From Catenaria anguillulae PL171 (lineage: Eukaryota; Blastocladiomycota; Blastocladiomycetes; Blastocladiales; Catenariaceae): a stretch of DNA of 64,000 nt. Both the position numbers and the translations under genes were made by a program. Below the pieces are notes generated by a model, which saw only the letters and a list, made by a program, of their open reading frames with translations, ran no database searches and was not told where the DNA came from. This document shows positions 48,092 through 58,753 of this stretch, one piece after another; the stretch's first letter is position 1; each line of letters begins with the position of its first letter. The DNA is taken from NCBI GenBank assembly GCA_002102555.1, contig MCFL01000024.1:186001-250000 (forward strand). Direction: 5' to 3'.

Positions 48092-48844
48092 CTACCTTGA
48101 CGATGCAAACCCACCACCTGCGCCCGAATCTGCCCTCGTCATGGTCACAGATGACGGCAACGGTGGCATGGGCGGCATGTCCGACATTGGTCGCCAAGCA
48201 GCAGCCGGCTGTACAATCGAACCACCACCGGCACCACTCGACGTCGAGCTCGAGCTCGCTCCATCGGCTGGCGTAAAGAGCGACGACGTTAGCCCAGACG
48301 ACAATCTCGGTTGGTAAGCGCCGCTTGACGCTAAGCTTGCTCTATCGGAATCTGCACTGAAGCTATTGTTTGCCGCATTTGCCGCCGCCACCACGGTCTG
48401 CATGTTTGTCTGCTGCTTTGCCAAGAGCTCCTGCATGTGCTGATGATGGCGCTGCGATTTGGCTCGGCGGACCGTCGTGAGCATCCGGCCGAGCTTTTGT
48501 GCGGTCGATGGGCGCTTGCCGTTGGACGGGGAATAGGCGGCACAAGTGGTGCTAATGGGAAGCGAGTGTCCTGGGTCGGCAAACTCATCGTATGGCTGCA
48601 TGTGGCCGCGCCCCAGGGTGGCGGCGGAACCCGTTGGGCGGCGCGAGAGGGTGATGTTTGGGTTTGGATCGGGCTTTTCGGCGGGCGGGAAGAGGCGATA
48701 GAAGGTGGAGCGGGTGAGGTAGAGGGTCAGGAGGAGGAGGGCGATGGACGCGACGAGGCCGCCCAGCTGGATGGGAAGCGTGAGCGACACCTTGAAGGTG
48801 AGCGGGACCGCGTCGTTGATCGGGGGGCCGAATGATGTCGCCAT
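48092..48844 (-). CDS. Small single-pass membrane protein, unknown function
   Basis: ATG 48844. About 250 residues. A membrane segment lies near residues 25-46 (LGGLVASIALLLLTLYLTRS). Before it is a short lumenal or outer N-terminus, after it a basic cytosolic tail with a helix (QRHHQHMQELLAKQQTNMQT) and Ser/Ala/Gly-rich sequence. TAG ends the frame at 48092-48094. That TAG overlaps a possible donor (AG-GTAGAC), so the protein could be longer by splicing to the frame near 48015-47820. No family recognised. Confidence 0.6.
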   Translation of the reverse strand: MATSFGPPINDAVPLTFKVSLTLPIQLGGLVASIALLLLTLYLTRSTFYRLFPPAEKPDPNPNITLSRRPTGSAATLGRGHMQPYDEFADPGHSLPISTTCAAYSPSNGKRPSTAQKLGRMLTTVRRAKSQRHHQHMQELLAKQQTNMQTVVAAANAANNSFSADSDRASLASSGAYQPRLSSGLTSSLFTPADGASSSSTSSGAGGGSIVQPAAAWRPMSDMPPMPPLPSSVTMTRADSGAGGGFASSR

Positions 48845-49644
48845 GCTGATGTTAACGGTCCGCTTTGCTATTGATCGGCTTCGAAATGTATTAAGTTAAA
48901 CGTGCCATGCGTGGTGGGCAGCGTCGCTTTGGCTCTTGGATTGCCAACGATGGGAACAACACGTTGAGTAATATAATGAGCGAAAGGCACACAGCAGATC
49001 GACGGACCCGACCCTCAGCCTGGAGACTGAATTCGAACACAATGACAGCACAAACGTTGTAAAACTTCTGTTGTCACTCTTTGCACCCCCGCCCAGCGAC
49101 TCACTTTGAGCAAAGGTACGCACTTGCTGTCTTCATCGCACTCTACCCGTGGTATGCCCTCCATCTCTTGGTTTTGTCGGCCTCCGCCGCATTCCCTGGC
49201 GGCTTCTGTGGCAGTAAAGTTGTTGAGCCTTCACCCCCTGTGCCGTTTCCGTCACCCACGTCGCCGTGACTTGTCAACCATTTCGTTTGCTGCATTTCTA
49301 CCCGCACTCCCTCACTGATCCCATCCTCTTCCTGCCCGTCTTCCAGTCGTCTTCTCGCTCGGCCCCAGTCGTAGTTCCAACCCAATCAACCCACGATCCC
49401 CAGCCCAACCTCACCCAACCCAATCCAACCTGGTCCCGGTCCTCACTGCATTACCTGCGCGCTTTCTTGACTTGAAACCCACCCCATCCGGTCTCACTGT
49501 CGATTCCGCCTCCGCCCAACAAGCCCTTGATTGCCAATCTTGCCGATTCGCCCGTCCCACCTACCGTCACGTTCACGTTGATCCGCTTCTTGGCTTGGCT
49601 TGACCTAACCTCTGCATCAAAAACTTTCAATCACAATCACCATC
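48845..49644. promoter_or_regulatory. Divergent promoter and long 5' leader of the KH gene
   Basis: About 800 bases between the small membrane protein (-) and the KH protein (+). From about 49376 to 49440 the plus strand is a repetitive C/A-rich tract with repeated CCCAACC and CCAAT-like units. The stretch up to the ATG stays pyrimidine-rich. This suggests a long 5' leader for the KH gene, perhaps with a leader intron. No TATA box seen. Confidence 0.45.
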
Positions 49645-51012
49645 ATGGCCGATTCCAGCACCTATGACGCCAACCCGGTCTCTCCACGCGACCGTGACCG
49701 CGACCGTCCCGCCATGGGCCACCACCCGGCGGGCGCCTCGGCCAACGCAGGCACCACAGGCGGCGGCGGCATCGAAGACCGGTCACGCTCGCCCGGCGCG
49801 CCGCCTCTCCGCCCCGACATTGGCGGCAACGGCCTTCCCTTGCAAGCACCCCCGCGTCAGCACAATTTCCAAAGCCACAACAACCATCACCAAGGTGGCG
49901 GCGGTGCTACGGGTGCCGGTGGACATGTGATTCCAGCCAACCCGGACCATTTGACGCTTCGCGCGCTCGTCACCACCAAGGAAGCTGGCGTGGTGATTGG
50001 CAAGCAAGGCGCAAACATCAAGTCGATTCGCGAAGACTCGAACGCACGCATCAACATTTCCGAACACGTCCAGGGCGTGCACGAGCGCATCTTGTCCATC
50101 ACAGGCGCCATCGAGGAGGTGGCCAAGGCGTATGCGCAAGTGTCGCGCAACTTGAATGCCGGCGACTTGAGAACAGCCACGCCCGATGCCGTCGAGGCGA
50201 CCCCGTTGACGATTCGGTTCTTGATCCCAAACTCGCGCATGGGCAGTGTCATTGGTAAAGGTGGAGCGAGGATCAAGGAGATTCAGGACGAGAGTAACGC
50301 TCGGTTGGCCGCTCAGCCAACGCCCTTGCCCAACTCGCACGACCGCATTCTGGAAATGATTGGCGTGCCCGACGCCATTCATATTGCCACTTATCACATG
50401 CTCGTGACCATCAAGGAGCACTCTGACCGGCCCCTCAACGACCGCCCGTACCGCCCCGAGTATGGTGTCGGCGGCAACAGTGGCGGTCCGCATGGCGGCG
50501 GCGGATACCACCAGCCGCAGATGCAAGGCGGTGGTGGCCACATGCAAGGCGGCGGATACGGCGGCGGGAACCCAGGTGGGTCGTCGTACTATGCCCCCCA
50601 GGGCCAAGGCCAAGGCCAGTACTATACCCCGCAGCAGCCTCAGGCGCACTATGGCGGCGGCGGCCAAGGCCAAGGTGGCTACAACAACAACCAGCAGCAG
50701 TACCAGCCACCCCAAATCGCCAACGGGCCTACCGACACGCGCACGTTTTATTGTCCCGCCAACAAGGTCGGGTCTATGATTGGCCGCGGTGGCCAAAAGA
50801 TCAACCGCATTCGCACCGAGTCTGGGTGTCGCATCAATGTTGAGGATGCTCGTGGCGAGCGCGGCGATCGCCCGTTTGTCGTGACTGGGCCCGCACATGC
50901 GGTCGAGAGAGCGATTGCCACCTTAGAGCAGGCGTTGAGGCGCGAGTTGAAGAGGGATGAGGAGGCTTTGAAGGCCGGTGGCGGTGTCGGTGGTGGCGCG
51001 GCCATGCAATAA
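49645..51012 (+). CDS. Triple KH-domain RNA-binding protein (PCBP/hnRNP K-like)
   Basis: Poly(C)-binding type RNA regulator (Pbp2/Hek2-like), acting in nucleus or cytoplasm. ATG 49645, single exon, stop 51010-51012, 455 residues. KH1 at about residues 108-175 with GVVIGKQGANIKSIRED. KH2 at about 190-260 with GSVIGKGGARIKEIQDES. KH3 at about 370-445 with GSMIGRGGQKINRIRTES. All three keep the G-x-x-G loop. The N-terminus is rich in Arg, Asp and Gly. Between KH2 and KH3 lies about 95 residues of Gly/Gln/Tyr low complexity (GGGGYHQPQMQGGGG and following), a prion-like linker typical of granule-forming RNA-binding proteins. KH2 has a slightly long Pro-containing loop (AAQPTPLPNS). No frame break was seen in this gene. 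Confidence 0.95.
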   Translation: MADSSTYDANPVSPRDRDRDRPAMGHHPAGASANAGTTGGGGIEDRSRSPGAPPLRPDIGGNGLPLQAPPRQHNFQSHNNHHQGGGGATGAGGHVIPANPDHLTLRALVTTKEAGVVIGKQGANIKSIREDSNARINISEHVQGVHERILSITGAIEEVAKAYAQVSRNLNAGDLRTATPDAVEATPLTIRFLIPNSRMGSVIGKGGARIKEIQDESNARLAAQPTPLPNSHDRILEMIGVPDAIHIATYHMLVTIKEHSDRPLNDRPYRPEYGVGGNSGGPHGGGGYHQPQMQGGGGHMQGGGYGGGNPGGSSYYAPQGQGQGQYYTPQQPQAHYGGGGQGQGGYNNNQQQYQPPQIANGPTDTRTFYCPANKVGSMIGRGGQKINRIRTESGCRINVEDARGERGDRPFVVTGPAHAVERAIATLEQALRRELKRDEEALKAGGGVGGGAAMQ

Positions 51013-51217
51013 TGTGAGATGTTTGTGGGATCCATGTTGTTTTTGTGTCCCTTTCGTTGACTTTGTTTCTTGTCTACATGTGATTTGTACTCCGGTTTGT
51101 GCTGTTTTTGGGTTGGATCCCTTTGTCTTTTTCGGTGCACATTGATCGTTGATATACATATGCTAACATGCACAATTGATGGACATGCCATGGTTTGACT
51201 TTATTTGAACCTCTCGC

Positions 51218-52163
51218 TTATGTGCGTGAATAGGTGCCTTGCACAAAAAACTTGTCCGCATCCGACGTCCCTGTGCTCTCCTTTTTCTTGTACAAGCTGG
51301 CAATCGCTGCCGATTGCTGAGCACCGACGGCAGACCTAGACGGAATCGCAGGTAAACTCATGTTGATGTTGGCCGCCGGATCCACAACAGTCGAAGGTGC
51401 TGTGCTGCTGCTTGACGTTTTTGCCTTCTTGGATGCCGATGACGTTGCCTCAGTTTTGGCTGATCCTGACGCCTCGGCTTTGCGCTTTTTGCTTGCACTC
51501 TTTTCCTTCTTCTTTGCTGCCGCCTCGGCGGCCTGCCTGGCAACCATCCGTTCAACCAATCCGGTCAATTCGTCTTGGCTGGGATTCAACGGAATCAACT
51601 CGGTTTCTACGTCAAACGCCCTTGTGCACACTGGACATTCTGCCCTTGTCCCCTCCGCTACAGCAGCCACCACGCCATCGGCGCCCACACCTGCCCCGAC
51701 CGACGGAACCAGTTCCCGAAGGCCGGCCAGTGACATGACGTGACCACAGGTACGCAGGTACACAAACCTGTGCCGCCCATTGAGCGGGCGGCCAGTCAAT
51801 GGACATGCAAACTGCGGCTTGTGTGCATTGTCTGCCTCGGTCCCATCGTCTTGCACATTGTCGGACGACATCTTTGTGAGCTCAAGCGTCGTCACATCCT
51901 TGAGACTCTTGATATGTTTGACCTCGTCTATGCCGTCAGTCGCAGTCGCATCACCTGCCCGCCGGTCCAAAAGGTGCTTGACGATGGCTTCGCGGTTGTA
52001 CAACTTGCCCAGGTCGTCGGCGACAATCGGCGCGCTCAGGCGTTCCTTGGTGAGCGAGCAGTAGTAGAGAGCCAGGGCGGCCAGGAGCGAAGGATCGTGT
52101 TTGACTGCACGAACTTTGGATTTGACGAGCTCGTCGCGCCGTGGGATGGAGCCACCGTCTGCG
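51218..52163 (-). CDS. RTF2: Replication termination factor 2 (RTF2 family), first exon not resolved
   Basis: Nuclear protein with a degenerate RING, acting at stalled replication forks and in pre-mRNA splicing. The conserved frame starts with GADGGSIPRRDELVKSK at 52163, right after a TAG that serves as a splice acceptor. The initiating Met must be in a tiny upstream exon. ATG at 52315 followed by GTCTGT is one weak candidate. Then YCSLTKERLSAPIVADDLG, LYNREAIVKHLLDRR, HIKSLKDVTTLEL, FACPLTGRPLNGRHRFVYL (RING-like Cys), CGHVMS and ECPVCTRAF. The C-terminal third is Lys/Ser/Ala-rich and nuclear-localisation-like (KKRKAEASGSAKTEA). Stop TAA 51218-51220. Converges on the KH gene about 205 bases away. 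Confidence 0.9.
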
Positions 52164-52702
52164 CCCTAGCGTTGGGTGACGGAGGAACGTGCGTGTGAGA
52201 TTTGGGTGTCAGTAGTCGTGGAGTCATTTGCATGCGAGGAAGGGTCGGGCGGCAGCGATGTCGGTTTTGACGGCCGCGCCCAGTTCGAAGTAGTATCATG
52301 CCGGTATACAGACCATTTTGAGTGAATTGCGATGAGTTTCGGGTAGATTCAGGGGGGGACAGCTAATGCATGGTATGTCTCATTCATCGTAATCATCGAC
52401 ATCTGGCACGGAGTGGTTGGCAGGGTCCCGATGTCGGTGTTGGATCGGCGAACCACGCCATCGCACCAAGAAACGCGTCAACCCAAAAGCGCTGCAGGAG
52501 CGTGCTTGAATGTGCCAACGGTGTGCGAAATTTCACTGATGACGGACGGCCGTGGCTCGAGAAATGGAACACTTGCAAGGGACGTGACCATGAACACCAA
52601 CAACAAAGTCGGGGCAATTGATACGCGGCCCAAGGTCATGCCGTCGAGGCTTTTTAAGTCGGCGTGTGCTTTCCCAGGTCCGCTACCTTTGTTGAAGAAT
52701 CC
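52164..52702. promoter_or_regulatory. Divergent region between RTF2 and the alpha-solenoid gene
   Basis: About 540 bases. It should contain the first RTF2 exon and the promoters of both genes. A run of seven G lies near 52352. No other element seen. Confidence 0.4.
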
Positions 52703-54568
52703 ATGAAATGCAAATGCCGACCCCAACAACACTTGATTCGCACAATAGACTGTATTGCTTGTACACTTGCCTCGCTCGCTTCCATTCCGGACCCATCCCA
52801 ACGCCGCCATGTCCTCGCGTCGCGTTTTTCGTCGCTGGGCTCGCGCGACCCAGCCTTTATCGAATTGTGTTTGCACCAACTTCGATCCCTCGTTCGCTCC
52901 ATTCTCATGACCCCGTCGTCCCTCGCACCGACCGTCACTTCGCCTGCACATACGATTCCCAACGTTTCCTCCTCAACCATCAGCAGCTGCGAACTCAACG
53001 TTGACGGAGCTCCCGGTTCACAAGCAACTCCTGCCGCCTTGCGAGAAGCAGAGTCGGATCCACGGTCGCCGGGAGTCCCAAAGACGCCCGTATCGCCTGC
53101 TGCGGCAGACAAGCAGCGCGAGGTGGACATGCTTGTGGATGCCGGGCTCGGCGAAGCCCTCATTCAGGTGATTGCAACGAGCCAAGAGAGCGGATCGGTA
53201 CCATCGGTGGTAGCGGAAATGGGCATGAACGTGCTGCGCGACCTGGCGCTGTGCAACACACGCGATGAGTTGGGGGTGGTTTGGTGGAAAAGCGGATTGT
53301 TTGCGCAAGTTTTGCCTATTGTACTCGCTGTGCATGCACCGAGTACAGTTCAGTCATCTGGTTTGGACCTCGTTTCGGCAGTGGTGGGCACAACCTCGGT
53401 TGGAAGACGTGCGCCAGTTGACGAGGTAGTAGAAGCGGCCAAGCTAATAGTCCGGTTGCTCGACTCAGAAAATGCTACCGAACGAGTGCTGGCATCCTTG
53501 GAACAAGCCCCGTATCAAGCTACGTTGTTGGGCATCTCCGAGTCGCAGGTGGAAATGTATGTGCCGAGGTGGACGAGGATTTTGCAGGATAAGGCGATGC
53601 TTGCCCTTTGCACAATCGTCAAGGCCAATTTCGACAGGTCCGAGGCACTCGAGCGCATCGCCCAGTCGATTCCAGATCTCATATCCACGCTCACATCCCT
53701 TTTGGGCGAGTTGCCCATGTTGCCACCACAGTACCCCGAGACGGACGTGTACGCGAATGCGCTCATTACTCTTGCGCTTCTCCTGCCTCATCTTCCCCAT
53801 CGTGGATCACAAGTGTTTGCGCCCACCTTGTCTGCGCTTACTCGCATCCTGGACGCACATCCGGACGTGGTTCCCAACGCCTTTGACACGCTTGACCAAT
53901 ACATTCCAGCGCAACTGCTCCCCAAGCGCCTCCTGGACCTGGTCGACCGTGGCCTTGCATCGCGCTCAACATGCATCACGCTGCTTGTCCATGTACTCGG
54001 GCAACTCGCCTCGACCTCGTCTGCTTCAACCTCAAACCTCGCAGAGCAGGCATACACCATCCTGGGGACTCGCATTCTTGACTCGTCAGGCTCAACTCCG
54101 TCTCTGCTCACCATCCGACTTCCCGTGACCAAATCCATTCGACGCGGCGCCACACCACTCCCTGTGCTCACCATCCTTCCACCCATGGACTCAACACTCG
54201 TCTCTCTGACCCTGGCGAACCGGCTCCCACCCACACTTTCACGCCTCACAGCGCTCTCTGACCGGTTCGAACAAGTCCGTGCAGTTGCACACGCGGCGTT
54301 TTCCTCAAAGGCACTCGCCGAAGCGAGCATGTGGTTTGACGCAGCAGTCGCCTACGCCAAGGCACTGGGCCGGCCCGTGTGTGGCCTGATGAGTTCGCGG
54401 GTCGAGTGTTTGCTGGGGGTTGTGGGTCGGGAGCAGGAAGCGACTCGGGTGGCGAGCGAGGCGCTCGAGATGTGCAGTAAAGAGCACGGGCACTATGCAG
54501 CGACCGTCAGGCGAGATGAGAGGGCAAAGCGGGCATTGGATAGGGCTTTGGGGAGGAAGAAGGCGTGA
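52703..54568 (+). CDS. Alpha-solenoid (ARM/HEAT/TPR-like) protein, function unknown
   Basis: ATG 52703 is the first in-frame Met (MKCKCRPQQHLIRTID). Single exon, stop TGA 54566-54568, about 620 residues. After a Ser/Pro-rich stretch (residues 80-145), repeated amphipathic helices fill the protein: LVDAGLGEALIQVIATS, VVAEMGMNVLRDLALCN, AAKLIVRLLDSENATERVL, ANALITLALLLPHLPH and so on, the pattern of armadillo or HEAT repeats. The last 80 residues look like two TPR-like hairpins (SMWFDAAVAYAKALGRPV, VASEALEMCSKEHGHYAAT). I cannot name an ortholog. A scaffold or chaperone-like binding role would suit the fold. Confidence 0.75.
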   Translation: MKCKCRPQQHLIRTIDCIACTLASLASIPDPSQRRHVLASRFSSLGSRDPAFIELCLHQLRSLVRSILMTPSSLAPTVTSPAHTIPNVSSSTISSCELNVDGAPGSQATPAALREAESDPRSPGVPKTPVSPAAADKQREVDMLVDAGLGEALIQVIATSQESGSVPSVVAEMGMNVLRDLALCNTRDELGVVWWKSGLFAQVLPIVLAVHAPSTVQSSGLDLVSAVVGTTSVGRRAPVDEVVEAAKLIVRLLDSENATERVLASLEQAPYQATLLGISESQVEMYVPRWTRILQDKAMLALCTIVKANFDRSEALERIAQSIPDLISTLTSLLGELPMLPPQYPETDVYANALITLALLLPHLPHRGSQVFAPTLSALTRILDAHPDVVPNAFDTLDQYIPAQLLPKRLLDLVDRGLASRSTCITLLVHVLGQLASTSSASTSNLAEQAYTILGTRILDSSGSTPSLLTIRLPVTKSIRRGATPLPVLTILPPMDSTLVSLTLANRLPPTLSRLTALSDRFEQVRAVAHAAFSSKALAEASMWFDAAVAYAKALGRPVCGLMSSRVECLLGVVGREQEATRVASEALEMCSKEHGHYAATVRRDERAKRALDRALGRKKA

Positions 54569-54735
54569 CTGTGAGAAGAGGTTGGACGGTTAAAAGTGAC
54601 TACATACATACGAGCTTTTGATCCTGTCAAGCCCTGCTGATGTACATACACTTTGTTCCCACAACATTGTTTAGTGTGCCACATATACATATCCCGCATG
54701 AAAAGCATCCCTCACAAGACGAGTATGTATCAGCC

Positions 54736-55846
54736 ATGGCAATCAGCGAGCCATACTTTCTCTACTCTGGCGAGTCCTTCTTTGCAGGGCTCAATGTGCT
54801 CTGCTACCTGTCGACGCTCACCACCGCCGGCCCCGTGGCCTTCGAGCGACGGTCGCGTATCTTGACGGCATTTGCCTTGATCTCTGTTGGCCGGCTCCTT
54901 CTCATCACCCTGCACACACACTCCGGCGCTGTGAGCGTACCATCAGCCGGGTACGCAGTGCCTATGGCCTTGCTCGATTGCGCGTGCTCTGTTGGGTTTC
55001 TCGTTGCGCAGTTTGAGTGGGTTGGGCAGTGTTGCAGCCAGTACTTGACGGGGGCGTACTGTAAGTTCAAGATTGGATTGGCGGCGGCCGTTGCCGTATC
55101 AAATCTTTTGGCGATTGCAAGTTGTATCTGGCAAATGATGATTGCCGGAGCAACTGGATTGTACTTGGATCGTGCAGCCAGCCCTGGCGCCTACGTGTTG
55201 TACTCTGGTTCGATTTGAGTCCCTGCTCCGACAAGAAGAGCAACTCTTGCGTATTGACATGAAGTAGCACTTGACTTTTTCTGCAGTTTGGCTGATCATC
55301 AGCAGCCTGCTGCACGCTGCGCTGTCGTCCGTGGTCGGCTACACTCTGTACGAAGCGGGAGTAAACCCTGCTGCAGTGGCGCCTATGGGCAAGGGTAAAG
55401 GGAGCAAAAAGGTCAGAACTGAGTACGAATTAATTGCCTTGCTCGCCTTCGAGTCACTACTCGTCCTTTTGACACATTGGGGACGTGCACTTGCCCCCGA
55501 GTTTGATCCTCAAAACTCTTCGTACGTCCTCCCTTGATGAGTCGGTTTTCTCAATGGCGGCACAAACTTATGCTTTTCGTCGGTACACAACAGCGTCTTG
55601 CTCGCTGATGCGGTCCGCCTTCGTATCTTCTGCCTGTATGTGCATTCACACCATCACTGTTGTCCTTGGCCAAACTCACAACCCTTCTTCATTTGGTCAA
55701 TCAGGTTGTGCCAAAAGTTGAGCGCCCGCATGTCCAAGTCGTCGAGCACGAGCCAAACTGGTGACTCATCCAACGACGCAACAAGTTCCTCGCGTGAGGC
55801 GGGGTCCAACATCGCACAGCAGGGTTCTGGCGTCCACTCGAAGTAA
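54736..55846 (+). CDS. Multi-pass membrane protein (about seven helices), function unknown
   Basis: Start ATG 54736 (MAISEPYFLYSGESFF). The frame is open further upstream but without a better context. Exons join in phase across introns 55208-55286 (79 nt), 55522-55593 (72) and 55636-55704 (69). Hydrophobic segments: FFAGLNVLCYLSTLTTAG, ILTAFALISVGRLLLITL, PMALLDCACSVGFLVAQF, LAAAVAVSNLLAIASCIW, VWLIISSLLHAALSSVVGY, LIALLAFESLLVLLTHWG and part of VLLADAVRLRIFCL. The tail is Ser/Thr-rich and cytosolic-looking, stop TAA 55844-55846. Seven segments could mean a receptor-like fold, but no GPCR motif is visible and the loops are short. Not assigned to a family. Confidence 0.72.
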
Positions 55847-56002
55847 ATATGGGCAGTGACAGTTCCGTTGCACATCGCGGATGTTTGTCGACTCCAGAGA
55901 AGGAATGTACTCTAAACCTCGTGATGATGGAGATACATGAATTGGGCTCCTCGGGTAGAAAGAATAACAAAAGCTGACATCCAACAAGACTTGACAATAC
56001 AA

Positions 56003-58349
56003 TTACAACCTCACGACATCCACCCGAATCCTTCGATGTGCCGCATGATACACCGCCTCAGCCTGCTCCCTCTCCTCAGACCCAACTTCCAGCTTTTCCG
56101 CCTCCTTGACGACGGCCTCCAACGTGCCCGGCGGAAACCCGTGAGCGCTTACCCACGCCACGGTCCCACCAAACCTACCCCTGGCCGCCAACCCCGGATT
56201 CACCATCAACGTGACGGGATCATCCGGCCCAACCCCACCCGCGTCACTCAACGGCACGGGCTTGACGGCATGTCGCAACTGCGACGGCACAATCAACAAG
56301 TCTGGCGCGGCCTGCAACTCGAGCTGCGCCGCACGCGCCAAGTCCACGTGCGGCGCACCGTCAGGCGCCGGATCCAGTGGATACAAGGACCGTTGCTCGA
56401 GCAAGTGGCGCGCGCCAACGAGCGTGCGGTCTGATCCGCTCATGGATGCAGGCGCAACCGCGTGTGTGCTCCATTCGCACCGCAACATGTCCTTGATCAC
56501 GTCTGTGGATGTCACGGCGATCACCCATTCGTGCCACGAGAATTGGACCGGGTTGGGCAAGAGCACGATACCCGCGGGAAGCGGGGCGGTTGTGGATTGG
56601 AAGGGAGGTTGAGGGAACATGCACCAAGGGTGATGCAGGTCGTTGGGCGACGGGATCAGGACGACTTGGGTGTGGGTCAAGATGGGGACAAGTCGCTGAA
56701 TGATTTGGGTGCGGAACATGTCGTCGGGGAATTGGTCCACGTCGCCGGCCCTGATGAGCGGGTGCCGGTCGTCAATAAAGGGACCAATCAGCAGGGCGAG
56801 CTCGGGCTTGTGCGTTTGGATTTGAGTCACCAGTTCGGCCAGAGGCTCAAAGTTGAGCGTGTCGGTCAAGGTGAATGGCCCCGTGGCGACGACCATCGAG
56901 TGCGAGGCACGGGCGGATGTGAGGAGGTCCGAGGCAGAAGATGTGGGCGGATCGGGGAGCGGGAGCTACACGCACACACAGAAAAGTCAGACGTGGCGAC
57001 ATTTGTTGATTGTGGATCGCGATCCAAGTCAAGGAGAAGAAGCGTACGTGATGGATGCGATCAACAAACAAACACTTGCCCTCTGGATTGATGCCCTCGA
57101 CTACCACGACTTGGCCCGGGAACAAGGAATGGAAATCAATCGAGTTGGACAAGAGCAACTTGACCCGGACACCATTGTACTTGCGTGCACACTCCAAGAG
57201 GAGATTATTGGGCGCGAGCTTGTTGGATGGCTGACCCTCAATCTCTTCGGCAACGAGGCGGCCAATAGCAAAGATTGGCGCTTGCGAGGCGTAGGAAGGG
57301 TTGGTGAAAATGTCCACGTCAGGGAGCGCCGAGTGGAAGCGAGATTCGAAGACGTCGAGGTAGTCATCGAGCGCTGATTTGTGGAAATGACAAACAAAAT
57401 GTGAGTGTGAGGACAAATCGCCTGCCTACAGATCGTGCAGGGGATGGATTCGACGAACCAAGTCCCAAGTCGTTGACCTTGTCGTACATGTAATTGAACG
57501 GCTTGACGTCTTGGTTGTCAATGAGAGCAACCACGTCTGGCGTGGACTTGCCGAGTTTGCGTGAAGGCGTCGAATCCACGTCCATTGCATCGACAGCATT
57601 GAATCCGCCTGCTGTCCGACTCGATGGCAGGTGCGAGTTGAACGACAGCTCGACATGTCCTTTGTTGGTGCGATGAATGAAAGCATGGCCAGGCGGGTCG
57701 TTTCTGCGTGAAACAATCAACTTGGCGTGAGAGGGAATCAACTTGAATGAGACCAGGCAAGAAGCAAAACGCACGATTGGGACGCTGGCGGTCGTAAAGG
57801 CGACGAGTGCGGACCCGACATGGGTGTAGCAGTGGAGGATGTGAGCTGAGTTTGGGTCATTTGGGTCATTCTGAGGAAGAACGATGAGTCAAAATCGAAG
57901 CTGTGTTATGGGGATCATTCAGCAACGTACAGTTGCGAGAGTGACTCGGTGTTGTGCATGGTGCGGTCGCCTGCTCCAACAGCCTTGTACGGTCCAGAAG
58001 CAACCGGCGCACTTGCTCCCAAAGATCGGGCCGGCGTCGCCGAAGCCATGGCAGGGGCAGGAGCAGGAGCTGCCGACGGTGTCGATGCCTTGTTCTTGGC
58101 ATGCTCAGCTTGGACAAAGGAGCGAAAGTCACTCAGCCGATCCGGGGTCAGTCCGGCATCCTCGAGACCGTTGTTGACAGCGTAAAGATCCCACTTTTCG
58201 TAGAGGTTGTCGGCTGAGAGGTGGTACAACTGGCACAGATGAGCACACTCGTCGATCACCGAGTCGTGGGCGGCTGCTTGCGGGCCAAGGACTTTGCGGA
58301 GGCGACGGTGCAGCGATTGCAGAGCTTGACTGAGTGAGGAAGTGGTCAT
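56003..58349 (-). CDS. POLA2: DNA polymerase alpha subunit B
   Basis: Regulatory B subunit of the polymerase alpha-primase complex that starts every Okazaki fragment. ATG 58349. N-terminal helical domain (LHRRLRKVLG, HLSADNLYEKWDLYAVNN) then a Pro/Ala linker (PSAAPAPAPAMASATPARS). The OB domain starts with QDVKPFNYMYDKV and continues through FPGQVVVVEGINPEGK. The calcineurin-like, catalytically dead phosphoesterase domain has VVATGPFTLTDTL, LLIGPFIDDRHP, VVLIPSPNDLHHPWCMFPQPPF, LLIVPSQLRHAVK and VNPGLAARGRFGGT, all in human order. Stop at 56003-56005. Introns about 57885-57935, 57374-57429 and 56966-57047 are visible. A further one near 57710-57770 is likely. Two junctions are off by one base. 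About 650 residues. Confidence 0.94.
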
Positions 58350-58753
58350 TTCGAGCGATTTGCCATGGGTCCCAGAGGTTCATTCCGTCATTGGCTGCCA
58401 TATGAATCTTTACATGTCAGCGTTGATCACTGACAACGAATGTGAGTGGTGAGACTTGAAAGTTGGTGAGAGACGCACCAGCGATCAGTCTTGTCTTGAG
58501 CACACACCGCCATATTTATGCTCAGGGTAGTTATTCGCCCATCCACACCCCGCCATCGTCGAGTGTCATGGGTTAACAAGTACCCATTCATAAATATCTT
58601 GCATTGCCACCTCTTGGGGCAGCCCACACAGACACAGTCGCAAGACGGTGACAGCACACGGATTGCCTATGTATAATACCTCCAAGTCCAACAGTCCGCT
58701 CTTCACCACGTAATCCGCCAAATCGTCTGAATTCGAACCAGCATCACATTGTA
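58350..58753. other. Intergenic region upstream of POLA2
   Basis: About 400 bases between the POLA2 ATG (-) and the 3' end of the next minus-strand gene. Presumably holds the POLA2 promoter. No element recognised. Confidence 0.35.

Noticed and set aside
49783-50898. 371-codon frame antisense to the KH gene
   Set aside because: Shadow of a GC-rich, strongly coding exon; its residues mirror the KH codons.
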